Of a DNA stretch of 64,000 bases, positions 53,694 through 64,000 are shown piece after piece. How positions within the stretch are numbered: the stretch's first letter is position 1; each line of letters opens with the position of its first letter. A model generated the notes under the pieces. It saw only the letters and a list, made by a program, of their open reading frames with translations. It ran no database searches and was not told where the DNA came from. The DNA comes from Lunularia cruciata. Taxonomy: Eukaryota > Streptophyta > Marchantiopsida > Lunulariales > Lunulariaceae. The position numbers and the translations under genes are program-made. The stretch is taken from NCBI GenBank assembly GCA_948567375.1, contig OX419756.1, forward strand, positions 24,530,552 to 24,594,551, given 5' to 3'.

Positions 53694-54386
53694 TGTAACA
53701 CCCATTTGTGCATGTGTGTGGTATTGTGATATTTAGCTTGGTATTACAAGTACTTAAGAGATATTATTTATATAGAGATAAAGGATGGTTCTATATTAGT
53801 CATGGTTAGCTAAAGTTAGTCATAGCTAAGATAGGGGGGGATCCTACTTTAGAGGAAGTAGAAAAGATGAGCACCACTATTTTGGATTTTAGTGTGTTGA
53901 CTTGGTTTTATTCCTAGGTGTTTGGCTTTGAGGAAAGAGTTGAGAACTCTTGGGCCCGCAAGCTTTTTTGTTTTGGATGCTTCTTTAGTCCAAGGATAGC
54001 CCATGTGAAGGAATCCTTGACTTAGTGGTTGGGTCAAGATAAGACCACATGCTTAGGGGAATATGCCCATGTGAATGGATATTCCTTTCTACCTTTTGAC
54101 TTTACTTGACTTTTAGTCTAGTAACTTGAGTTACTACGGTAATTAGTAACTTTGGTACGTAACTATTTCACAAGTATATAAACAAGGGGTGATGAGGTAC
54201 TCATCATCCTTTCATTTGCAACTATCTCTCTCTCATTGAGTTCTCTAGTGAGCAATGTCTTGAGTCTTGGAGTGTTAGCCTTGGAGGAGTATGATGGAGT
54301 TGGGGTTCCTTGCCTTCTTAGTCCATGGTGCGCTACCATAATAGCCATCAGAGGTTCATCTTGAATGAGAGATAGGCCGGCTCACA
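53694..54386 (+). mobile_element. Solo LTR of Gypsy family C in the LINE
   Basis: 693 bp, TGTAACACCCATTTGTGC to GGCCGGCTCACA, matching 44743-45434. Target duplications GGTC lie at 53690-53693 and 54387-54390; a fifth base does not match. Removing it gives the LINE frame DIIGPRIFECATRD without a gap. Confidence 0.8.
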
Positions 54387-54390
54387 GGTC

Positions 54391-55514
54391 CAATAATATC
54401 ACCAAAGACTCCCATAATCCTCCAATCAAAAGCTCTCAAACATGATAGGAAGGACAATGAGTGAGAACTGTATGGATGCGGTAGGATGGTCGACAAGCAA
54501 TACTGGAGGAGAGTATACCAAATGCCATCTACGGATCTCCTAGTAATGGAAGGTCATCCACATGGAGAACATTCTCTACAAGGGTAGCATTTAAGAAGCG
54601 TGTGACAAAATCCTCCAATCTTACGGACACTCTAAGAACATGAAGTCCATCTGTGGATTTGATACACCCCTTTGGAAGCTCAAGGTGGGAAGGAATACCT
54701 AAAGAGGACCATGCCTTGCACTTTGACACCTTGATTCTCAAGCCTACTAGATATAGCTCGGTAGTCAAGTAGTCAAAGGCTTACCTAATCTGATCTACAA
54801 GGCCTATGATGTGTGTATCATTTGCCAAGGAGAGAAATACACAACTTTGCATGGCCAAAGTAGTAGATAAGAGAGCTCTAAAGTGAGCTATGGCAAATAA
54901 GGGTCCCCCCAAAGGATCTCCATGATGTGTACCAATAGTTGACTCCAAGACGGTGACTCCTTCTTGTAAACCACCGTGGTGGTAGTAAAGGGAAGCAAGA
55001 GAGCCATAAAGAGACCACACAAAGGAATGAGACTTGCCAAGGATCCACCAGTCTCCCTAAGCTCTCTAAAGATGGATGTCCATGAGACGCTATTAAAACT
55101 GTTCTCAACATCCACATGTAGTACGACCCACTCTGGACAAATATCTAGGAGTGCCCTAATGCCTAGAGATATAGTCTCACATCCTCTAGGTGTAGCTACT
55201 CCAAATTGATGTGGACTGAGGTGTTGTCAAAAGTGAGAATGATGCTGAAGGATGATGGTATGATTGACCAAATGCAAAAAGATCTCCAATAGCAATTGGT
55301 CTAACGTCCCCGTGTCCTTCTCCATGGCAAGAAGTTGACTAGTACCTAACACCCGACTAACAAACATAGGAATGTCTCCTCTCGCTACTACTGCAGCCAC
55401 TTGCAACAACTCAAAAAAACCACTAAAAGGACCATCTGCCCGAAAGCAATCTCTAAGGTGCTCATAAACTATCCCTGACAAGCCTCTTGAGGAAAGGTGA
55501 GGGGTAGTGCACAA
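54391..55514 (-). pseudogene. LINE-like reverse transcriptase, N-terminus and palm
   Basis: On the minus strand: SSRGLSGIVYEHLRDCF and ARGDIPMFVSRVLGTSQLLA (about 55495-55330), then DVENSFNSVSWTSIFRELRE (about 55112-55053) with the first catalytic Asp, GTHHGDPLGGPLFAIAHFRA (motif B, about 54930-54870) and CVFLSLANDTHIIG (about 54840-54800), where the usual Ala-Asp-Asp reads Ala-Asn-Asp. A frameshift lies near 54950. The Arg-Gly-x-Ile-Pro block and QGDPLGG-x-LFA-like motif mark a particular LINE-like group that is not the common plant L1. Inactive. Confidence 0.75.
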
Positions 55515-55940
55515 GACTTGTGCAAACAGTGACCTATCAAGACATAAAGACTACTCAGGTTGATAATCTAAGATCTCTTGTGGTAATCCCTCTACTGTTA
55601 TAAGATGTAGTGAGCGTAGAGAAGAGATAGTTTCATCAATAGAACTCACTATAGATAAAAGATGTAACGTTCGTGATGTTCTATTAAACTATCACACTTG
55701 ACCTAATGCTTGTTTGAAGAAAGGCGAGGGGTAGTGCACAAGACTTGTACAAACATTGACCTATCAAGACATAAAGACTACTCAGGTTGATAATCTAAGA
55801 TCTCTTGTGGTAATCTTTCTACTTTTATAAGATATAATGAACATAAAGAGGAGATAATCTCATCAATAAAACTCACTATAGACAAAAGATATAACGATCG
55901 TAATGTTCTATTAAACTATCACACTTGACCTAACGCCTTA
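55493..55940. repeat. Tandem duplication, 227-bp period, two units
   Basis: AAAGGTGAGGGGTAGTGCAC (55493) recurs as AAAGGCGAGGGGTAGTGCAC (55720), and the match continues through CATAAAGACTACTCAGGTTG to CTATTAAACTATCACACTTG in both. The first unit overlaps the N-terminal coding end of the LINE. Confidence 0.85.
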
Positions 55941-56126
55941 TATCTTCGTAGTAAAATGAATCGTGTCCTACCCCGTGATGAGGTTTATATCTTATATCGT
56001 ATAATTCTAATAGATTCTTCTTAAAAAGAGCCATTCCATCTCTCCTTCGGATTTGACCAAATCTAACAATCACCCATCCATATCATGCGAGTCCCCCCCT
56101 AATATAATGAAGACCCCTCCAAGTCC

Positions 56127-56192
56127 AAGGGAGTAGGATGAATAATCACTTTATAGGTCAAGGGAGTAAGAGGAATAATCACTTTATAGGTC
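56127..56192. repeat. 33-bp direct tandem repeat
   Basis: AAGGGAGTAGGATGAATAAT and AAGGGAGTAAGAGGAATAAT start the two units; both continue CACTTTATAGGTC. Confidence 0.8.
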
Positions 56193-59100
56193 CCGTACCA
56201 CTCACTTTCAATCGTGTGGCCTCCATATCCTTAGCTTTCAAAATTGATCACAGTCCATCAGTTCACAGCACTTAATTCAGCCAGTTGCGTGAAGGATCGT
56301 TGCTTCCATAATGGAGCCTGACAGTCAGTTACTATTCACCGGTACAGGTGCCAGTGCTGCTCCACTTGGGTTCCGCTGCTCAGTTACACTCTTGATATCT
56401 ATTGCCTCTCAAGTACTATACTCTATCCCGATTACTCTAGATTGCTCTCAGCGCAGTGCAGCGCCGCGAAGTTCCATGAGCAGTATTTCACTTTTTGAGA
56501 CGAGCTATAGCAGCATGTTTCATTCCGCATGCAATTGATATATTCTGTTGGCTTGTGATGCGCTTCTAGTTCATCATTACTAGTATTTCATTCCATGCAA
56601 GAAGTTGTGAAGATTTCATCTCTAGAAGAAATGGTTACCGTAAAGTTGACATGAAAAGGGGATATTCTTCTTAAAGACTAGAAAAGAGTAAACGGGCAAA
56701 TACATACTAGGTTTAGTTCTACCTTTCATTTAATGGAAAACTTTCAGAGATAATTTGCCATCTCTTACCATGTTTTATGCATAAGCTTCTCTTTAATCTA
56801 TCAGTTTCATATATTGGTTCTTTTGTACTATTAATTCTTCTTCATTCACCTTTGTACAAATGTCTAAAGGCAAGGGGAATTAATTTTTTGAACTAAAAAG
56901 TGTTTTATGACGAAATCTGAACCAGGGAGAGACAATTTAAACTACCGTTCTGATGTTCTAAGGAGTACATGATTCAAAAAACAAAAAGTTTTGGTTACTA
57001 ATAGAGAATAAAGTAACATATTATGAGCAAAGGCATTAAACGGCGACGGGCCCCAAGACTTGTGTTTATTAAAACTTACTGCTACTAAGATAAACATATT
57101 ACTACGCTACTCTAAACCCTAGCTGTGATTTAGCTTGAGGACCAGAAATGCGTGGATAGCTCCACTTAGAGATCTGAGTGCCCGATAACTAGCATGCGAT
57201 GTCAAATGACAATTCGAGAATTCTGTCGATGTAAGCGTCCTGTAAACTCTGCTGGTCTTTCTGTAGGTACTCATATGACTGAGTATTCTCATTTACCAAA
57301 TCTCACAACGGTGTAAGGGATCGCGAAGACATCATCAAAGGCACGCGTGTATGAGAACCCTTGATGCCCACTATATGGAGGGTCACTGACGAGTAAACCC
57401 GAACCATGCTATGCATTAACTTTTGCAGTTTTTGGCATGGCTTTCTTTTGTTGATGTTGCAAAAGTCCGTACATGCTTACCAGGCGGCTTGCTAATGTCA
57501 TAGTCCACTACCATCATAGTCCTTGCCTCGTTTACTGCAGACAGTCTACACTCATAGACTGTCCGCACAATGAACAAAGCATAATAGACAGTTGAATTTT
57601 CAATAATTTCCGTGATTTTCAGTCAATTTGCTTTCCATTCCGCACTAAGTTCAATGCTCTAGTTTCCAGCACATAAAGTTCAACTCATCTGCTTGCATCA
57701 GGAATCTACTGGAAAGACTCATATTCCACAAGGCTCGTGATTGGCACCAATTCTGACTCGTAGTTGGAACTTGGTACCCACAATGATACATCGGAGCCGA
57801 TTTTTTCATGCTTCCTACGTTTCCTAGATTTCATGCTGGTGAATTCCACCTTTTGCTGTGATGATAAGTTTCCACAACATTGTAAGTTCTATATTTTCTA
57901 AATGTGGAGATGTGCCTTGTGCCTTGAGCAACAGAGGATGTTCTCCAGATTGTCCTTACCATAACAGGATAATCAGCTAATATCTCATAATAAACAACTC
58001 AGCAATAAAACGGGAAACCGTTCAGGCCTCGGCATCTGCATTCCGTGAAATCGTAAATCTCAAGAACACCGTGTATGAGAGTTGGGTTTTGTTTCCTTGA
58101 AAATGAGATCTTATCTGCGACACTACTAATAAGCACTAAATAGATCATGGCCTCTGGATTTACATCATCGTAAGATTAATATTACTCTACGTTCTCTTCT
58201 ACTTTGTTCCATTTTATGGTGGTTCATGTTATAGGAGGGCTTGCTCTCGAGAGGTTCTTCAAATTTGGAATGCAAGGGTGCCCTACATCCGTTAATATTT
58301 TTTATATTGTGTAAATACCCACCGTCTTAAACCGAGGTACTGGTACTCGGGGAATCACACTGGCGGTACATTGAGTTTCATTCAGATCAAATCAAGGGAT
58401 TAACAGGATAAATAATTTTGAATACACTTTCTATATGTTGGTAGCAAGTGATCTTCTTCGGAGATGACGGTCGAATGTAACTTATTTCAAAGCGTTAGAA
58501 TAGTTGAAGGTGTATTTGAAGATCAGAGTAGTGAACATACTTAAACTTCGGATTAGAACGTGTGAGATCCAGGAAAGTGCATTAGCGTCGACATGCAGCC
58601 ATAGTGGATCGCAACAGAATTTAAATTGATATAACTCTTACACCACTACTTTCTGTTGAGTAAACGTTTATAATTAGTAGTGTTTTATTTTTCCTTCTTC
58701 GTATGTTGTTGCGTACCATAGTTATTATAGCGTGATAAGTAGTTTTGCTGACTTTAGTGAACCAATGTTCTCTGAAAGGAGTAGAAGCTTTTTCAAGAGA
58801 AATTTCAGGTTTTTAAAATTTGAAATTATTAAAATACGAATTGATTTCAATTTTATACCAGATATTCAGTCGACATTATCTGAATGAGACCATATTTAGT
58901 GACCATGTAATAAAAAGTAAAATTATTTTTATTATGTGTGTAATGTTAATGAAAAATAACCTATTTAGAATCTTTCAGAATAAAAGAAACAAAAAAAGAG
59001 CGATTTCTGTAGTACAAATAATCGAACCCTCACACCTAAGTGGCTCTCATTCAAGTTAGATCGATGAAAACTCATTTTTAATAAAAATAGGAAAGGGCAC

Positions 59101-59364
59101 AACCTTAGGAAAGTGCCACTAGGTCAAGAGCCAAGGATGATTCTTTCAACTGTCAAGGGTAATTTCAATCATATACATCAGTTTTCTATATCCATGATGC
59201 CATGCAAAACCACATAAATTTTCCTTAGTGCATATTCTTGTAGTGTCTTATCTTACGAAGGAGACTATGGGAATACTAAGCGCTGTACGTATTAAACTTT
59301 GCAGGATAGCTATTACCTATATCAATATAGCTCACTATCAACATCTACACCTCCACTTCTCTCA

Positions 59365-59588
59365 TGTGCACTCGGAACTTCACTTTATCTGAATAGAAAA
59401 AAGTAAATATACCTTTCCTAACGTAGGAACTGCCGACCCAATTCGTAGCACGGTTTCAGGAAACTGAAAATGAACACATGCACTCGGAACTTCACTTTAT
59501 CTGAATAGAAAAGTGTATATACTTTTCCTACCGTAGCAATTGCCGACTCATTCGTAACACGTGTTGCAGGAAAGTCAAAATGAGCAGC
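59365..59588. repeat. 112-bp tandem duplication
   Basis: CACTCGGAACTTCACTTTAT occurs at about 59369 and 59481, with matching downstream blocks ATAGAAAA, TTTTCCTA, GCCGAC and TTCGTA. Confidence 0.75.
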
Positions 59589-61193
59589 CCACTAGATTAT
59601 CTAACTATCAAACCCTAGACGCTATTAAGCCGTACAAGATTTCAAAAATAAGAGGGAAAATGCACTAAGTGTGGATACAATTCATGTGGATCTAGCCTTC
59701 TTAACCGCGAAACACATCATATTCGATGTAAAAGGAGGTTTGTTGTCTTCAAAGAGTCTCTCTTCACAATATAGCATTACATGGCTCAACAATTTCTTGT
59801 ATCTTTTTTTTCTCATCCTTTGCAGACTATACTCATATTGTATGCCCTTTGGCGGATGAAGGTCAAGTTTTGTATTTTAAATCCTTTCACATTTAGTCTA
59901 GAAACCTTGGATATACAAGCACATATGTAGACTCTAAAATGAAAGGCTTGGAATACACATGGTCTTAATTCCCTTTGATTTCCCTCTAAGATTCAAATTC
60001 TCTCCTAAGTGGTCTGAGAGTTTTGTGCTCTATTATGGGACAGAAGGATTTTTGGCAGCTTGTTCACCTTGGACACCTAAGTTCAAACCACAACCCATGC
60101 TCACCTCCTCCCTTAATTGGGGAACACCAAGTGGCTTATTCCATTCTTTCAATTTGTTGCCTCCTTAGTGTTTTATATTTTCATACCCATACTTACTTGC
60201 CTATAGAGGTGCTCATGTCCCATTTATGCACATTTGATATTACTATCCGTCATACTTTATCTACTTTGTTAGGGCCATGCATGCTCCCACAATTATCATG
60301 TGAGTGGTGTAGGCTGTAGTCATGGGCAGATGCAGGCTTATAGGGCAAGAGGCTACAACACAAGTAGCATATATAGGAGCATGGGCTCTATTGGTCTCTC
60401 TTTTAGCCAATAGGTTCTTACACCATGTGCATCATTTTTTATTGGGACCAATGATGACAATGGATTTGTGCACTTATGCTTTCTGCTCATATCTTTGGTT
60501 GGCTCATGATTTATTATGAGGCTTTGCATGCTCAACACTCCTTGTGTTTATGGACTTTGTGTCCCTAGATTTGAGGTTCAGATAGATCTCAGTGAGTATA
60601 TGAACACTCACACCCTTATTAACATCCTTATTAATGCATTGCTACTTGATTGAGCTAGGATTCTCTCTTGTGGAAGGAAAGGTTCTAGAGCTTGGCTCCT
60701 TGTGTCCTCCTTGATTGAGAACTTTGATTCACTTTTGAGGAGTTTACCACAACTCTATTGAGATTGGGTCTACCTCATCTAGCCCTCATAGGGCTCCAAG
60801 ACCAATGTGCATGTGGTTCTTGATATGACACACAAGGCATACACATTTTATGATGTGTATGTGTTTTGAGCCCACTAGAGTTCATGATGCCATCCTTGAT
60901 ACAATGACTCATCCTATTCAGCTACATGGTCCTAGGTTTAATTTGAGCCACCAAGACCACCTCCTTGTTGGGTGAGAGTGGATATTGTTACTTTCATAGA
61001 TAATCACCATACCTTGCATGACATGGTGGTTGCAAATCCCCTATGAGTAGATTCATTGGCATAGGTAGGCATAAAAGCAAGAGCAACAACAACCATTGTC
61101 TCTTGGGGCAAGGAGTATCACTATTGTAATACAAGTAGCTAGACATATTATCTAGAGGTGAAAATTGGCTTGGTAACATCTAGAAGGATATTT

Positions 61194-61714
61194 TGTACAA
61201 TGGGCTAGGTAGATCAGACAGAGGTGTCACCAAAAGAGTACTTCTACTAATAGGGCAAAAGCCAAAAATAGCATAAAAACTTTAGAGCAACTTTTGGAGG
61301 CCTAAACGGATGAATTAGGCCTTGAAAATAGATTGGTTGTTGCCCTATGAATAAAAAGTCTTTCTTTCTATCCCCATAATTTGTCTCATTGAGAGCTTTC
61401 CAATAGTACCTTATCCATGCAATTCTGAGCTCCCTACAAGAAGATTCCCTAAAGATTCCCTTTAGTCAAACCAATTTGACCAACTAGATAGGACAAGGAT
61501 TGACATGTCACCCATCCAAACAACTAATCCAAGGATGGAGCTTTTTGACAAGTCACCAGTCCATATATCTGATCAAAGGGTGGAGCTTCCTTTAAGGGGA
61601 ACATCTTTGCTATATAATAAAGAGAAGGTGTGTATCGGGGGATTGCATGTGAAACTTGTGTTTTCTCTCTTGTATCTCTCTCTTGGAGAGTTCTCTTGTC
61701 CTTGGAGTATTACA
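61194..61714 (+). repeat. Chromovirus E2 5' LTR
   Basis: About 521 bp, TGTACAATGGGCTAGGTAGA to GTATTACA, matching 29772-30281. TATATAATAA at 61611-61620 is a probable promoter TATA box. A primer site follows the right end, so this is a 5' LTR. Start uncertain by some bases. Confidence 0.7.
61611..61620 (+). promoter_or_regulatory. TATA box in E2 LTR
   Basis: TATATAATAA about 95 bases before the LTR end, present also in the E1 LTR. Confidence 0.5.
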
Positions 61715-61715
61715 A

Positions 61716-61727
61716 TGATATCAGAGT
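61716..61727 (+). promoter_or_regulatory. Primer binding site (initiator Met tRNA type) of E2
   Basis: TGATATCAGAGT, one base after the LTR end; the plant tRNA-iMet complement is TGGTATCAGAGC, so two changes, G to A and C to T. Confidence 0.7.
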
Positions 61728-62279
61728 GGGTGTTTTAACCCAAGAGAGTGGATCAACCCCCTTGGAAGAGCATGAGCTACTGAAATTGAGTAATATGAGG
61801 TGGAGAACATAATGCAATTGCTAGATTTGGGAAGTGCTTTAGAGAGCGGATGGGATGGATGAACTAGGAGGACAATTTCTTGCACCTAGTTTTCCATTCT
61901 TGAATCCATTCCACATCAAGATTATGTATAGAAAGCATGAGCAAATGAGAGTATCTCTACTTATCACTTTGGAGTAGAATTCATGGACAAAGTGATGAAT
62001 TTACCAAAACTGGTGATTGTACCTGTAGTGGTATACGACAGAGAGTGGGATTTAAAAATCTACATTTTATTATGATGTTATGGATCTGAATGTATCAAAC
62101 CTCACCCTTTCAACATGCAAGTAGAAATCTGTTATGTAGTTAGACCAAAAGTGATGTTTAGGGACTTTGTAGTCCACAATTTTGGTGACAAATATTATCA
62201 ACAAGTAATAGCCTCTGAAGTCCCAAGTGCACCCTCCCAACATGATCATTCTAACCTTTTATTGAAGTAGGAAGTAGCA

Positions 62280-63080
62280 ATTGAACATCAATTGTGTGTA
62301 GGAATCATGGACCCGTAGTTGCAAGAGTTGATGCAAGGAATGCAGGGGATGTTGAACGAGTTTCAAGATGATCATGGAGGAATTTCAAAATCAAATACAT
62401 ATTTTCAACAATGATCAAGTAATGCAAGAAGGGGAGCCGTGTCAACAACCAGCACCAACAATCAAAGTACCTGGAGAGTTATGCATACCAATGACACCGA
62501 TTCCAATCAACAACCAAGCCACATTGTTACTACGAATGACAAAGACGTGCAACATTGAGCCTTACAATGGACAAAATTCCATGGGAGTAGTGGAAAATTG
62601 GATTTCAAGAATGAATTGATACCTTTGATTGTTCACAACGGAGACCATTGATCATTCTGCAAGTGTGTTTTGTGTAGGTACTTCATTGATAAAGCCCTCA
62701 CATGGTATGACACTTGGGAACAATCATTGTTGGTAGAAAGAAGAGAGGTCACTTGGACAGCCATGCAAGAAAGGCTGCTCAAGAATTTCCAATCAGTAGA
62801 TTCAATGCAAATGGCCCAAACCAAACTCTGGGGGTTGAAGCAAAGGAATAACATACAAGAATATGTGGAGGTATTTCTTGATCTACAAGTTGTGATAACC
62901 AATATGAGTCTATTCAAAGCTCTTGATAATTTCAAGAGAGGATTAAAAGAGCAGATTTGCCAAGAGGTAATGGTGCAAAATCCTTGTATTGTTTTTGAAG
63001 CCATTGCCTACGACCAAAGAATAGTAGGGCACTTGGAGGAAGTGAAGCACACTAACACCAATGAAAAACTATTGGGCTGA
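62280..63080 (+). pseudogene. Chromovirus E2 gag
   Basis: Begins past a leader of about 550 bases. NIEPYNGQNSMGVVENWISR (about 62552-62612), then CRYFIDKALTWYDTWEQSLL (62673-62732), WTAMQERLLKNFQS and LWGLKQRNNIQEYVEVFLDL (about 62829-62888) are the capsid helices of Gypsy gag. Ends before a zinc knuckle. Frameshifts and stops occur near 62400-62640. Confidence 0.75.
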
Positions 63081-64000
63081 GACACTCCATTTTGGTGGAC
63101 TAGTTCTTATGGAAATGGGCAACATTTAGTTCCAAGATAGAGGAGCAAGACCTCTCCAAGGAGAACAGGAATGGGTCAAAGAAAGGAGAGAAGGATTCCC
63201 ATGGGGAGAAGGGGCTTGAGCAAAACAACAACAATGTTACAATTGTGGCCGAAATGGGCACATAGCCATCAATTTTCATACTTGTCATCTTAGAGGCCCT
63301 CGGCCTCCATACAAGCAACCTCTCAACCACATGGAGAGGCCAATTGAAGAGGAAGATATGGAAACCACATTGGAGAACAAAGATCACCAATAAATGTACC
63401 TCGTGGCCTTACTAGCTCGGTGAAGAAGAGTAAAAGTGGGAGGAGGAAGAGGACAAATGTGCAAAGAAGGAGGAAGATAAATGCACAATAAACAATGTTG
63501 TAAATGGAGTGCTAGAAGGCAATCTGGTGAGAGTGTTGATAGACCCTAGGGCAATATAGAATTTCTTGTCCCACTTTGTTGCAATAAGGTTGGGGATGGA
63601 ACTAGAGAAGGATAAGAAGGACAAAGTAGAGTTCACTAATGGTCAAACAAAAAGGATTGAGTCATTACCTAGAAAGGTAATACTCTCCATAGGAGTATAT
63701 CAAGAAGCAATCAAGTGGTGAGTGATATAACTAGCTTGTTATGATTTGATCTTAGGTATGTCGTGGATAGAGCACTACAACCACATGGTGGATTTGCAAA
63801 AGAAGGTAGTGAAATCTAGTCAATGGAAGATCTTTGGGATTAAAGGAAGATCACAAAGGCAAGAGTTGCCTATGTATGTCATAAGGACCACATCTATTGG
63901 TAAGATAGATAGATGTTTCATGGGTTTAATAAGAGAAGTCCAGAGCGCCCCAACACAATGGACAAATTCCTAAGAAATTGAAAGATGTGGTCAATGAGTT
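63081..64000 (+). pseudogene. E2 zinc knuckle and retropepsin, cut by window end
   Basis: The knuckle CYNCGRNGHIAINF (63235-63276) is a CCHC with Phe for the last Cys. Protease: RVLIDPRAI near 63530-63560, where D-(S/T)-G-A is expected, so the active site is damaged, then LACYDLILGMSWIEHYN (about 63733-63783). RT would follow outside the window. Confidence 0.7.

Larger units (their letters stand above)
52640..55514 (-). mobile_element. LINE-like element (minus), interrupted by a C-type solo LTR
   Basis: Reverse transcriptase on the minus strand with a non-LTR style domain order and a C-terminal extension; no integrase or LTR of its own. The 5' end abuts a tandem duplication at 55493-55940. 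The 3' end is not sharply defined. Confidence 0.7.
55941..61193 (+). other. Low-copy-looking DNA without recognisable genes
   Basis: No long reading frame, no retrotransposon protein motif and no sequence repeated elsewhere in the window, apart from two small tandem repeats. Parts (56.2-58.6 kb) contain more CG than the retrotransposons nearby. Open frames here are 60-100 codons and not supported by motifs. It may be remnant intergenic DNA or an old, unrecognised element. Confidence 0.35.

Noticed and set aside
55493-55940. The tandem units as an LTR pair or CRISPR-like array
   Set aside because: Only two directly adjoining units, no TG/CA ends, no spacers; a simple tandem duplication explains it.
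59010-59080. tRNA-like B box on the minus strand (GGGTTCGATT) with a T run
   Set aside because: No convincing A box at the right distance and no cloverleaf; at most an old SINE scrap.
59959-60519. Open frames of 65-98 codons
   Set aside because: They overlap in different frames, have no motif and no neighbour that extends them.

Overview
The window is a thicket of nested, mostly broken retrotransposons. It looks like nuclear DNA of a land plant with a very large genome: Ty3/Gypsy elements with and without a chromodomain, a tRNA-Met-type primer site, multi-kilobase LTRs, and stop codons typical of decay at methylated cytosines. A gymnosperm such as a conifer is my best guess, but that is inference. 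I find no intact host gene, rRNA, tRNA or CRISPR array.

Layout. (1) Family A is a repeat of about 3.7-3.8 kb that starts TGTGGTACCC and ends GGTTGTCACA. I read it as a giant LTR. There are ten or more copies: 1-2730, 8321-12094 (-), 13425-19687 (interrupted), 14915-18578, 19827-22048 (-), 22282-27522 (interrupted), 23512-27291, 32047-35830, 36650-40410 and 45804-47034. Two copies follow an integrase C-terminus and a polypurine tract, as a 3' LTR should. Several others are single LTRs bounded by 5-bp target duplications. Each fuller copy holds a gene for a protein of about 850-860 residues: a globular N-terminal part, an acidic linker and a long coiled coil, with its own TATA box. (2) Family B is a Gypsy element, 2731-13424 (+) and 47035-51418 (-). 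Its polyprotein reads gag with two zinc knuckles, protease, a DNMT3-like C5-cytosine DNA methyltransferase, reverse transcriptase/RNase H, integrase and a C-terminal PHD finger. This is the most striking content. (3) Family C is a Gypsy element at 36310-45434, with a solo LTR at 53694-54386. (4) Family E is a chromovirus with a chromodomain: a 3' half at 27523-30281, and a 5' LTR, primer site and gag/protease at 61194-64000. (5) A LINE-like reverse transcriptase (-) lies at 52640-55514. (6) A Copia-type solo LTR lies at 41378-41783. (7) From about 55.9 to 61.2 kb is low-copy-looking DNA without recognisable genes.

How it fits together. Most insertions sit inside reading frames of older elements, and removing the insert plus one target duplication restores the host frame at 8321-12094, 36650-40410, 41378-41783 and 53694-54386. 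This gives a relative order: B, C, E and the LINE are older, family A mostly younger, and family A copies have also landed in each other (23512-27291 inside 22282-27522; 14915-18578 inside 13425-19687). Family B would carry a DNA-methylation writer and a chromatin reader, and family A a structural gene inside its LTR. Both are element-borne accessory genes and the reason to look again at this window.
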